From Vulcanimicrobiota bacterium (GTDB lineage: Bacteria > Vulcanimicrobiota > Vulcanimicrobiia > Eremiobacterales > Eremiobacteraceae): 64,000 bases of DNA. The stretch is from contig JABCYQ010000007.1 in the NCBI GenBank assembly GCA_013290125.1, forward strand, positions 49,465-113,464, in the 5' to 3' direction. Each line of letters starts with the position of its first letter. Positions within the stretch are counted from its first letter, which is position 1. Shown piece by piece: positions 52,713 to 60,885 of the stretch. The notes below the pieces were generated by a model that saw only the letters and a list, made by a program, of their open reading frames with translations, ran no database searches and was not told the origin of the DNA. The translations under genes were made by a program, and so were the position numbers.

Positions 52713-53921
52713 ATGACCACGCAGACCCTCACCCCGTTCACGCCCGATCGCGCGCGCATCGAGGCGCTCTCCCAGCAGCATTCGTCGGAGCCCAGGGCGG
52801 TGCTCGAAGCGCGGCTTGCCGCGTTTGAGAAATTCGAGCGCTTTCCGGTGCCCGGTGAGCGCAGCCAAGGCTGGCGCCGCACACGGCTTGACGGCATCGA
52901 TCTCTCGCCCGTGGAGCCCGAACGCTCCGTCTGCGAGATCCGCCTTTCCGCGGCGGACGCCGATCGGGGCATCGTCGTGCAGACGCTCGAGGCGGCGGCA
53001 CTAACTGGCGCACCCGCGCTCGCAAATATCGACACCGGTCATTCCATCGAGCATTTCTCGGCGCTTGCCCAGGCGCTCTGGATCTCCGGCGGCGCGATCC
53101 GCATCCCGGCGGGCGCACACGTCGCCGAACCGATCGTGGTTGATTGGAAGGCGGGCACGTACCCGCGCTTGGACATCTACGTCGGCAAAGGCGCACGCGT
53201 CGCGATCCTCGAGAACCACGCGCTGTCCGGCCGGCTGACCGCCGGCATCGTGGACATCCACGTTGACGACGATGCGTCGCTCACCTATGTCCACGCGCAG
53301 AACGCGCCGCGTGACGCTGTCGTGTTCTCGCATCAGCGCGCGCGCATCGGCCGCAACGCCAAGCTGATCACTTTGAATTTCGCGATGGGCGGCAAACTAT
53401 CGCGCGCCGACGTGGAAGTGCGCCTCGAAGGGCGCGGCGCGGAGAGCGACATGCTCGGGCTCATCTTCGGCGAAGACGATCAGCAGTTCGGTTTCCAGAC
53501 CCTGCAAGGTCATCACGCGCCGGACACGCGCAGCGACCTGTTGTACAAGAGCGCGCTCGACGATCGCTCGCATTCCAGCTACACCGGCGTTATCTCGATC
53601 GGCCACGACGCACCGCGCAGCGAGGCGTACCAGGCCAACCGCAACCTGCTGCTCTCCGACGGCGCGCGGGCGGACACCGAACCCAAGCTCGAGATATTGA
53701 TCGACGACGTCGCGCGCTGCACGCACGGCGCCACCGTCGGCCCGATCGATGAAGAGCAGATGTTCTATCTGGAGAGCCGGGGCATCGAGCCGGGCGCTGC
53801 CACGAAGATCATCGCCGAAGGCTTCTTCCAAGACGTGTTCGCCAAAGCCGGCGACGATCGGTTGGTGGCGCCGCTCCGTGATCTCGTCGCGCCGCACATC
53901 GGCCGGCTCGGCGCGCATTAA
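52713..53921 (+). CDS. sufD: Fe-S cluster assembly protein SufD
   Basis: 402 aa from ATG 52713, two bases after the sufB stop. Paralogue of SufB with the beta-helix core (GKGARVAILENHALSGRLTAGIVDI, GLIFGEDDQQFGFQTLQGHHAP) and C-terminal ATVGPIDEEQMFYLESRGIEPGAATKIIAEGFF. It pairs with SufB in the scaffold complex. A longer frame upstream lies inside sufB and is not used. Confidence 0.95.
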   Translation: MTTQTLTPFTPDRARIEALSQQHSSEPRAVLEARLAAFEKFERFPVPGERSQGWRRTRLDGIDLSPVEPERSVCEIRLSAADADRGIVVQTLEAAALTGAPALANIDTGHSIEHFSALAQALWISGGAIRIPAGAHVAEPIVVDWKAGTYPRLDIYVGKGARVAILENHALSGRLTAGIVDIHVDDDASLTYVHAQNAPRDAVVFSHQRARIGRNAKLITLNFAMGGKLSRADVEVRLEGRGAESDMLGLIFGEDDQQFGFQTLQGHHAPDTRSDLLYKSALDDRSHSSYTGVISIGHDAPRSEAYQANRNLLLSDGARADTEPKLEILIDDVARCTHGATVGPIDEEQMFYLESRGIEPGAATKIIAEGFFQDVFAKAGDDRLVAPLRDLVAPHIGRLGAH

Positions 53922-53926
53922 GAGCC

Positions 53927-54238
53927 GTGCCGAAGATCGCCGTTGCGAAAAATGGAGATGTTGCTCCGGGTACCGTTCGAGTGGTGGAGGCAGCCGGCAA
54001 GCGGATCGCCCTCTGCAATCAAGAGGGCACGTTTTACGCGATCGACGACGTTTGCACGCACGACCGCGGACCGCTCGACCAAGGTGAACTCATCGGCTGT
54101 GAGATCGAATGCCCGCGCCACGGGGCGCGCTTCGACGTGCGCACCGGTCAGGCCACGCGCTTGCCGGCGATCATCCCCGTGAAGACGTATCCGGTCACGG
54201 TTGACGGCGACGAGATCTCGGTGGAGGTGCCGGAGTGA
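53927..54238 (+). CDS. Rieske-type 2Fe-2S ferredoxin in the suf operon
   Basis: 103 aa from GTG 53927. Cluster ligands are C43 and H45 in VCTHDRGPL and C62 and H65 in CPRHGARFD. The domain is the dioxygenase-ferredoxin (NirD/Rieske) type. It is placed between sufD and sufS, as in actinobacterial SUF operons, and probably donates electrons for cluster assembly or sulfur reduction. Its end overlaps the sufS start by 4 bp (GTGA). Confidence 0.92.
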   Translation: MPKIAVAKNGDVAPGTVRVVEAAGKRIALCNQEGTFYAIDDVCTHDRGPLDQGELIGCEIECPRHGARFDVRTGQATRLPAIIPVKTYPVTVDGDEISVEVPE

Positions 54239-55497
54239 GCGCGCGAACTCTTGCGGCTTCGCCGGGCCTGAGCGATGGCGACGTCGCGAGGATCCGCGTC
54301 GACTTTCCGATTTTGCTTGAGCGGCCGCACGGCAAACCGCTGGTGTTCTTGGACAGCGCAGCTTCGTCGCAAAAGCCGCTGCAAGTCATCGGCGCGATGG
54401 ACGACTACTATCGGCGCTATCACGCCAACATCCACCGCGGGGTCTATCACATCAGCGAGCTCGCGACCGAAGCCTACGAGGAGGCGCGGCGCAAAGTCGC
54501 GCGCTTTATCGGTGCGGCGTCGGCGGCCGAGTGCATCTTCGTCCGCAACGCGACCGAAGGTCTGAACCTTGTCGCGTTCGCGTGGGGCCGGCGCAACGTC
54601 CGGCGCGGCGACGCGATCGTGGTCACCGAGATGGAACACCATTCCAATCTCGTACCGTGGCAAGTCTTGGCGCAAGAGACGGGCGCAGCGCTCCGCTTTG
54701 TGCCGGTGGACGATTCCGGATTGCTCGATCTAACGCAGCTCGATACGCTGCTCGACGGCGCGAAGATCTTTGCGTTCACCGCCGTCAGCAATACGCTCGG
54801 CACGGTGAACGATGTCGCGTTGCTCGCGGCGCGTGCGCGCGCAGCCGGCGCGATCAGTGTGGTCGACGCGTGTCAGGCGGTGCCGCGCATGCCTGTCGAC
54901 GTGCAGGCGTGGGGCTGCGATTTCGCCTCCTTCTCGGGTCACAAGATGCTCGGTCCGACCGGCATCGGCGTTCTCTGGGGCCGCTTAGAGCTGCTCGATG
55001 CGATGCCGCCGTTCATGACGGGTGGCGGCATGATCAACGTCGTGCGTCTCCAGTCATCCACGTATGCCGACGTGCCGGCGCGCTTCGAAGCTGGCACTCC
55101 CGCGATCGCTGAAGCCATCGGCTTGGGCGCGGCGGTGGATTACCTGGAAGCTGTCGGCATGGACGCGATTCATGCGTACGAACTTGCCTTGACACGGATC
55201 GCGCTCGATCGGCTCGCCGAGGTCAGTGCGGTGAAAATCTATGGTCCGCCGTTTGAACATCGCACCGGCGTCATATCGATGACCGTCGGAGACATACACG
55301 CCCACGATTTGGCGACGATACTCGACAGCGAGGGCGTCTGCGTGCGCGCGGGCCATCATTGCAATCAACCGCTCATGGAAAAATTGGACGTGCCGGCCAC
55401 GACCCGCGCGTCGTTCTACCTCTACAATACGGCGCCTGAGATCGACGTGCTCATCCGCGGCATCGAGAAGGCCAAGGGCATCTTCGGCATCGCATGA
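54235..55497 (+). CDS. sufS: Cysteine desulfurase SufS
   Basis: 420 aa from GTG 54235. PLP enzyme that takes sulfur from cysteine. PLP-binding K237 lies in SGHKMLGPTG, cofactor contacts in EMEHHSNLVPWQ, and the persulfide Cys C376 in AGHHCNQPLM. SufS belongs to group II desulfurases, which need SufU or SufE; SufU follows directly, with a 4-bp overlap. Confidence 0.95.
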   Translation: MSARTLAASPGLSDGDVARIRVDFPILLERPHGKPLVFLDSAASSQKPLQVIGAMDDYYRRYHANIHRGVYHISELATEAYEEARRKVARFIGAASAAECIFVRNATEGLNLVAFAWGRRNVRRGDAIVVTEMEHHSNLVPWQVLAQETGAALRFVPVDDSGLLDLTQLDTLLDGAKIFAFTAVSNTLGTVNDVALLAARARAAGAISVVDACQAVPRMPVDVQAWGCDFASFSGHKMLGPTGIGVLWGRLELLDAMPPFMTGGGMINVVRLQSSTYADVPARFEAGTPAIAEAIGLGAAVDYLEAVGMDAIHAYELALTRIALDRLAEVSAVKIYGPPFEHRTGVISMTVGDIHAHDLATILDSEGVCVRAGHHCNQPLMEKLDVPATTRASFYLYNTAPEIDVLIRGIEKAKGIFGIA

Positions 55498-55883
55498 ACG
55501 ACTTCGGCGGCGTCGACGACCTCTATCGGGATTTCATCCTCGACCACTATCGCCACCCGCGCAATGCGGGGACGCTCGAAAATCCCGACGCGACGTTTGA
55601 GGACAACAATCCGCTGTGCGGCGACCGCATCCGCATGGATGTACGGATCGCCGGCGACCGGATCGACGACGTTCGCTTCGCCGGTCGCGGTTGCGCGATC
55701 TCGCAAGCGTCGGCTTCTCTACTGACTGAAGCGGTCAAGGGCAAGACCGTCGCCGAGGTTGAGCAGTTGAGCGACGAAGCGGTGCTCGAGAATCTCGGCA
55801 TTTCGATTTCGGCGGTGCGTCTGAAGTGCGCGCTGCTGGGCATCAAGGTTCTCAAATCGGCTTTAGCCCTCAAACGCGGTTGA
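55494..55883 (+). CDS. sufU: SufU zinc-dependent sulfurtransferase
   Basis: 129 aa. It accepts the persulfide sulfur from SufS. Zinc ligands are C42 (PLCGD, with D44), C67 (RGCAIS) and C112 (RLKCALL). SufU-specific spacing and size distinguish it from the NifU-like gene at 49.4 kb. Its TGA stop is the first three bases of a partial dispersed repeat. Last gene of the operon. Confidence 0.93.
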   Translation: MNDFGGVDDLYRDFILDHYRHPRNAGTLENPDATFEDNNPLCGDRIRMDVRIAGDRIDDVRFAGRGCAISQASASLLTEAVKGKTVAEVEQLSDEAVLENLGISISAVRLKCALLGIKVLKSALALKRG

Positions 55884-55925
55884 AGGGGCGAGGTTGAAGG
55901 GGTCGACTTTATGTCGGCCCTCGTT
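55880..55925 (+). repeat. Dispersed hairpin repeat, copy 9 with a partial copy
   Basis: A partial unit TTGAAGGGGCGAGG provides the sufU stop codon and is followed by a full unit from 55894 (TTGAAGGGGTCGACTTTATGTCGGCCCTCGTT, one stem mismatch). It lies between convergent genes. Confidence 0.88.
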
Positions 55926-55969
55926 CTCGTCTTGCCCTCGTTCTGTTTGGGCAATCGATGCTCGTCCTA

Positions 55970-56293
55970 CTACATTACTGTGACCGCCGTACCATAACAC
56001 AGCACCTCGGTGATGCCCGGCGCGATCTCGGTCGCATCATAGCGAACGCCGATGATCGCGTTTGCACCGACCGCGGTCGCATGCTGGATCATGATATCGT
56101 ACGCCTCGATGCGCGCATGCTCGCACAACTCGGAATATAGCGTAATGTTCCCGCCGAACAGCGACTGGATGGCCGCGCCGAAATTGCCGAACACGCTGCG
56201 CGACCTGACCGTGATGCCGCGGATCAGTCCGAGCGTTCGCGTGATCGCATGACCCGGCAGTTCGAACGCGGTCGTGACGAGACTATGGTCCAT
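55970..56293 (-). CDS. YbjQ/UPF0145 heavy-metal-binding-like protein
   Basis: 107 aa from ATG 56293, with AGGAGGAG immediately upstream. It starts at the conserved region ([28 protein letters not shown]) and ends in [29 protein letters not shown], a full match to the pentameric UPF0145 family. Function unknown. Confidence 0.9.
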   Translation of the reverse strand: MDHSLVTTAFELPGHAITRTLGLIRGITVRSRSVFGNFGAAIQSLFGGNITLYSELCEHARIEAYDIMIQHATAVGANAIIGVRYDATEIAPGITEVLCYGTAVTVM

Positions 56294-56453
56294 GTGGTCT
56301 CCTCCTAGCGAGATAATGGCCGATTGGCCGCGAACGTGCAGGAATACTCGGTTCCCGGCGTCGCAACTAGGCGCGTGCGCTCCATGTGGAACGCCTTGCA
56401 TGGGCGCGTCATCGCACGCGCTCGCTTCGTTATGAACGGACCTACCCACCGAT

Positions 56454-56855
56454 ATGCCGGTACACCCGATCCACCACCTGAGCATCGGCACTGATGCTCT
56501 CAATGTCGCCAAGAAATTTTATGGCGTGCTACTGCCAGCGCTTGGCTTCGATCTCGTCTTCGACAAGGACGAGTCGTTCGGATATCAACGCGAGGGCTTT
56601 GAGATCATCGTCCTCAAGGGCGAAAGCACCGCCGACGATTTATACGACGGCAAGCACCGCGTCGGTTTCGACCATTTAGCATTGAACGCGGACTCGCGTG
56701 CCATGGTGGATGAGTGCGCCAAACTGCTCGACGAGATGGGCGCCGAAGTCGACGATGAGCCCGCCGTTGTGACGGAATACGGCGACGATTACTATGCGAT
56801 GTGGGTGCGCGACCCGAGCGGTCTGCGTATCGAGGTCGTCTACCAAGGCGCCTGA
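56454..56855 (+). CDS. VOC-family (glyoxalase-like) protein
   Basis: 133 aa. Two VOC half-domains: [30 protein letters not shown] and [29 protein letters not shown], ending in [19 protein letters not shown]. Candidate metal ligands are His in HPIHHLS, His in FDHLAL and Glu in RIEVVY. Substrate unknown. The stop is the TGA of a partial dispersed repeat. Confidence 0.85.
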   Translation: MPVHPIHHLSIGTDALNVAKKFYGVLLPALGFDLVFDKDESFGYQREGFEIIVLKGESTADDLYDGKHRVGFDHLALNADSRAMVDECAKLLDEMGAEVDDEPAVVTEYGDDYYAMWVRDPSGLRIEVVYQGA

Positions 56856-56899
56856 AAGGCCGATTGACTGAAGGGGCCGACTTTATGTCAGCCCTCGTT
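56851..56899 (+). repeat. Dispersed hairpin repeat, copy 10 with a partial copy
   Basis: A partial unit (CCTGAAAGGCCGATTGA) includes the VOC-gene stop and is followed by a full unit from 56869. The full unit's stem has one mismatch (GTCAGCCC) and ends TCGTTTTTATTT, so this copy could also work as a Rho-independent terminator. Confidence 0.88.
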
Positions 56900-56907
56900 T
56901 TTATTTC

Positions 56908-58287
56908 CTACCCCACCACAAACGTCGGAACGGCTTGCCCGCCGCGCGCGACATTGACGATGGCGGTCGGCGAAAGCCGCGTCAGCAATCCACCGAGCTC
57001 TCCGTTGCGAAAGACGAACGGATTGCAGTCGACGAGCAAACGCTCGAGGTGCGCGCCTTTCTCCGGCGCGTCCGGATCGAAGATCGGGAACATCTCGTAG
57101 CGCGCCAACGCACGGATCTGCAAGACGTAGTCGCCCTTCACCGCTGTACCCAGCGCAGCGCGCCATTCGTCAGTCGAGCTCTCCCAACCGACCACAACGC
57201 CTCGGCCGCCATAGTTGTCGTTCGGTTTGAGCACGCTCAGTTGTTGAGCCACAATTGCTTCTACCCTGGTCTCTTCGTTCAGACGAGTCATCGGCGGAAT
57301 GAGCGGATATAGCGCCGCGCGCGTGGCCTCGTCTAGTTGAAGCGGATTAGACGGATCCACGATCGCCGCCAGCGCCAGCTTCTTGTGAGCGATCTTGCAG
57401 CGGAAGGAACTCGCGACGCACGTTCCGCCGTGGCGGTACGCGGCCGCGAGCGGATGATCCAGGCCATAGCGGGCGAGGAAATCGCTCACCAACAGCCGCC
57501 GATACACCATGTGCACGCGCGTATCGCCCACGAAGAGCGCCACCCCATCGTAGCGCAGATCATCGGGCGATGCCACGATCGCCGCGACGCCATGCTCATT
57601 GAGGTCGCGCGCGACGAGATGGAATTCGGCCGTGGTCGGAGCGTCGGCCATGTCCACGATCGCGATCGTCGGCGATAGCGGCGCGTGCGGCACGCGCCGC
57701 TCGCGGAATTCGTGCCAGATCGAAAGCAGCGATTCGCGCAGCGCAACGTCGACCGGAAGGTGATCGACCTGCTGCTCGGCGGCGAAACGCTGCATCGGCG
57801 GCAAGTCCATCGCGATTCGTGCCTGGCCGGCTTCGTAGGCCATGCCGGCCGGACTGTCGGCGTTGTATTCGATCGCAAACGGCAACTTGTCGAAGTACAT
57901 GTCGAGGCGCGAGACCGCGGTCGAGCCGTTGTAGCCCGGATCGATAGCGGCTAAGTCGATTTCGGCTTCGCTCAGACCGAGCGAACGCGCAAAAGATCTG
58001 TCCGCGAGCGCTTTGCGTTCAACGATGTCGAGCGCTGCGACAACTGCATGCGTCGCACCGCGCAACACCGCGAGCCGTTCTTTGGTTATAAACGCGGGCC
58101 GCAACGACCGGCATTGCAGCCTACCACCGAACGTGAGTCCGGCGGCGCGCATGCTGTCCGCAAAGCCGGCGACGAGCGCGGGCGTGACGACCTGCGGATC
58201 GAGACAGAGCGCGTTGTAGCGCTCGATCGAGCGCGCGAGCGCGGTGTCAGGCGCCGTCGCGCGCGCAGCGTATACCAAGGAAGCCAA
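56908..58287 (-). CDS. Circularly permuted ATP-grasp ligase-like protein
   Basis: About 459 aa; no ATG is usable, so it starts at TTG 58287 or 58278 inside the egtB 3' end (41-bp overlap). The middle holds the glutathionylspermidine-synthase-type signature FAIEYNADSPAGMAYEAG. ATP-grasp regions are LSVLKPNDNYGGRGVVVG and DCNPFVFRNGELGGLLTRLS, in the order of permuted ATP-grasp enzymes. Such enzymes make amide bonds with ATP. The position next to egtB and egtA suggests thiol or peptide metabolism. The exact substrate is unknown. Confidence 0.75.
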   Translation of the reverse strand: MASLVYAARATAPDTALARSIERYNALCLDPQVVTPALVAGFADSMRAAGLTFGGRLQCRSLRPAFITKERLAVLRGATHAVVAALDIVERKALADRSFARSLGLSEAEIDLAAIDPGYNGSTAVSRLDMYFDKLPFAIEYNADSPAGMAYEAGQARIAMDLPPMQRFAAEQQVDHLPVDVALRESLLSIWHEFRERRVPHAPLSPTIAIVDMADAPTTAEFHLVARDLNEHGVAAIVASPDDLRYDGVALFVGDTRVHMVYRRLLVSDFLARYGLDHPLAAAYRHGGTCVASSFRCKIAHKKLALAAIVDPSNPLQLDEATRAALYPLIPPMTRLNEETRVEAIVAQQLSVLKPNDNYGGRGVVVGWESSTDEWRAALGTAVKGDYVLQIRALARYEMFPIFDPDAPEKGAHLERLLVDCNPFVFRNGELGGLLTRLSPTAIVNVARGGQAVPTFVVG

Positions 58288-59542
58288 GACGGAAGTTTCG
58301 CCGGTAGAAGTTGCGGAACGAGGCGCGCAAGATCGCGGGGTCGGTGAACCAGGAACCGCCGCGCGCCACGCGATGATCGCCGTCAAACCAAGTCTGCGAA
58401 TAATCCGGATACGGATAGGCCGTGAAGCCCGCGTATCCTTGGAAGTTCGATGACGTCCATTCCCAGAGATTGCCGGCCGCGTCGTGCAGACCGAACGCGG
58501 AATCGCCGGCGGGGTACGAGCCGACCGGCGTGGTCGCCCACTTCAACACCGCGGCGTTTGCGCGCGCGGCTTCAAACGCGTCGTCGCCCCACGGGAATTG
58601 GCGCTTGCGGCCCGTGACGGGGTCGTAACTCGCCGCCGCTTCCCACTCGATTTCGGTGGGCAAGCGTTTACCTTGCAATCGCGCGTACGCGTCCGCTTCA
58701 AACCATGAGACACCGGTGACCGGCGCATCGGCGCGCAGCGGTCCTTCATCGAAGAAGCGCCGCTCGAACCACGGCGGACCGGACCAGCCGAGCGGCGCGA
58801 CGATATTGTTTTCTTCCTTCCACTTCCAACCGTCGTCCGACCACAACTCGCGCCGCGTGTAACCGCCGGACGCGATGAATTCGGCGTACTCTCCGTTCGT
58901 CACGAGGTCGCTGTCGATGCGAAAAGCGGGGACATCGACGTCGAACGCCGGCAGCTCGTTGTCGTATTCGAAAGACTTGCCTGTGCCGCCGATGCGCACC
59001 CGCGTTGCCGGGATCGTGATCTCGCCGCGCGGCGAGCGCCGCAGACCGACCGGCGCGGCGGGCCCGGGGCGCTTTGTGTTGTGCGGCATCGCATTGAGCA
59101 AGGCGGCGAGCGTTTCTTGATGCTGGCGTTCGTGTTCGAGGACGAGATCGAAGACGTATCCGTCGTTGAGAAGCACGTTCCCATTGGAGGCGCGATCCGT
59201 CGACTCAAGCGCGCGCATCACACGATCGCGCACTTCGGTGAGATAGGCTTCCATCTCGGCGCGCGTTGGAAGCACCTTCGCATTTTCGCGCGGCGTCTTG
59301 ATCGGATCGAAGATGATGTCGAAACGCGGATCGATGCTGGCTTGCTTCAGCGCTTGCTGCAGGACCCAGTAACCTTCGAAAACGCCGATGTGCGCGAGAT
59401 GCCAGAGCACGGGCCGGAAGCCCGGCAGCGGGGCTTGATGGAGGACGTCCTCGGAGGTGGCTAGGTCGAAGAGTTGGAACGTGCGCGCCCTGGTCTTGAG
59501 GAGCGCAGCCCGGCGCTCATCGGCCGTGGGCGAGACAATCAT
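58247..59542 (-). CDS. egtB: Ergothioneine synthesis sulfoxide synthase EgtB
   Basis: 431 aa from ATG 59542. An N-terminal DinB-like domain carries iron ligands H51 (WHLAHIG) and H137/H141 (LEHERQHQE, HxxxHxE). The C-terminal FGE-sulfatase domain has PVTGVSWFEADAYARLQGKRLPTEIEWEAAA and ends in RASFRNFYRRNFRLGFLGIR. EgtB joins hercynine to gamma-glutamylcysteine or cysteine using oxygen. The histidine methyltransferase EgtD, which makes hercynine, is not in this window. The ATG overlaps the divergent egtA ATG in one CATG. Confidence 0.88.
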   Translation of the reverse strand: MIVSPTADERRAALLKTRARTFQLFDLATSEDVLHQAPLPGFRPVLWHLAHIGVFEGYWVLQQALKQASIDPRFDIIFDPIKTPRENAKVLPTRAEMEAYLTEVRDRVMRALESTDRASNGNVLLNDGYVFDLVLEHERQHQETLAALLNAMPHNTKRPGPAAPVGLRRSPRGEITIPATRVRIGGTGKSFEYDNELPAFDVDVPAFRIDSDLVTNGEYAEFIASGGYTRRELWSDDGWKWKEENNIVAPLGWSGPPWFERRFFDEGPLRADAPVTGVSWFEADAYARLQGKRLPTEIEWEAAASYDPVTGRKRQFPWGDDAFEAARANAAVLKWATTPVGSYPAGDSAFGLHDAAGNLWEWTSSNFQGYAGFTAYPYPDYSQTWFDGDHRVARGGSWFTDPAILRASFRNFYRRNFRLGFLGIRCARDGA

Positions 59543-60842
59543 GTCGGATATACTTGCGGATTCTGCAGGGTCCTTCCTAGCCAGCCCGCTCGGCAAAACA
59601 AGCGTGGACGCTGCGGCCGAGTTCCTACGCGCGGGCGCAAAGCCGCGTGCCGCTTGGTCTTCCGGGCTCGAACTCGAACTCATAGGCTATACCGTACCCG
59701 ATTCGCAGCGCATATCACCGGCTCAGGTCCGCTCCGTACTAGAACGGCTCGCGCCCGATCCATCGAAATGGGAGCTCGAGGGTGACGACATCGTGGCGGT
59801 CTCGCTCCCCGCTGGTCGTATTACGCTTGAACCCGGCGGTCAGATCGAATTTTCAGGAAACGCCCGCGCTACGCTCCATGAGATCGAAGACGATCTTCGT
59901 GCGTATCTCGCCGACTTGGTCGCTATCGGCGATGAGCTGGGTTTGTACTTTCTTGCGATAGGTTTCGATCCGCTGCGACGTCTCGACGAGCAGAAGTGGA
60001 TACACAAGCGGCGCTACACTGTGATGAAGCCATATCTGCACTCGCGCGGGGTCCGCGCATGGGATATGATGACCCGAACCGCGTCCATCCAGACGAGCAT
60101 CGACTACAGCGACGAGATCGATCTCGGCAAGAAATTCGTCCTTGGCAATCGGCTCGGGCCGATCGTGGCGGCCATGTTCGCCAATTCCCCGTTCGCCGAC
60201 GGCGTCGCCACAGGCCGCAAATCCGAGCGTTACGCCGCGTGGCTTGAAACGGATCCCGATCGATCCGGTGTGCACTCGAGCGCGTTGGCGCCGATCTTCT
60301 CGCTCGAGGCGTTCGTCGAGCGTGTATTCTCGACACCGCTTATATTTGTGGATCGCGACGGGCATTTCGAGCCGGGCGGCGGCCGGACGATGCGCAAACT
60401 TCGTGACGCGACGCTCTCTGATTTCACCGATGTCCTAAGCACCATCTTCACCGAGGCGCGCATCCGACCGGGATATGTGGAGATGCGCAGCGCCGATTGC
60501 GGTCCTGCGGAAGACGCCCTAGCGTTGATCGCATTTTGGAAAGGCCTGACCTGGGATTCGGCCGCGCTCGACGCCGCGTTAGACCTCGCCCCGGCACTGA
60601 GTGCACAGAAATTTATTGGGCTTCAGCACGACATTGCCACGCGAGCTCTGGGAGCGTCTGGCGATGGCGTTGACGTCCTCGCACTTGCACGAGATGCGGC
60701 GAAACTTTCTATGAAAGGCCTAGAGCTCGTTGCGCCCGACGAAGCGCGATACCTCGATCCGCTGCGCCGGCGCCTCGAAGACGGACAATCTCCCGCGGAC
60801 TCCTTTGTGCCAATAAGAAATGCAATTTCGCGCGTGACCTAA
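59541..60842 (+). CDS. egtA: Glutamate-cysteine ligase family (GCS2), EgtA-like
   Basis: 433 aa from ATG 59541. It makes gamma-glutamylcysteine from glutamate, cysteine and ATP, the sulfur donor for many EgtB enzymes. GCS2 motifs: WSSGLELELIGY (ATP/metal site), ITLEPGGQIEFSG, MMTRTASIQTSIDY and GRTMRKL. An upstream GTG at 59526 is possible but would remove only the exact overlap with egtB. The gene could also serve a glutathione-type pathway; the adjacent egtB favours ergothioneine. Confidence 0.85.
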   Translation: MSDILADSAGSFLASPLGKTSVDAAAEFLRAGAKPRAAWSSGLELELIGYTVPDSQRISPAQVRSVLERLAPDPSKWELEGDDIVAVSLPAGRITLEPGGQIEFSGNARATLHEIEDDLRAYLADLVAIGDELGLYFLAIGFDPLRRLDEQKWIHKRRYTVMKPYLHSRGVRAWDMMTRTASIQTSIDYSDEIDLGKKFVLGNRLGPIVAAMFANSPFADGVATGRKSERYAAWLETDPDRSGVHSSALAPIFSLEAFVERVFSTPLIFVDRDGHFEPGGGRTMRKLRDATLSDFTDVLSTIFTEARIRPGYVEMRSADCGPAEDALALIAFWKGLTWDSAALDAALDLAPALSAQKFIGLQHDIATRALGASGDGVDVLALARDAAKLSMKGLELVAPDEARYLDPLRRRLEDGQSPADSFVPIRNAISRVT

Positions 60843-60885
60843 CCTTGCGAGTGGATCGCGCTCCTGCGGGCCCGGCCTTACCTGA

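Noticed and set aside
58247..59542. SenA-type selenoneine synthase instead of EgtB
   Set aside because: SenA resembles EgtB, but the partner genes senB (glycosyltransferase) and senC (selenophosphate synthetase) are absent and a glutamate-cysteine ligase gene is adjacent, which favours EgtB.
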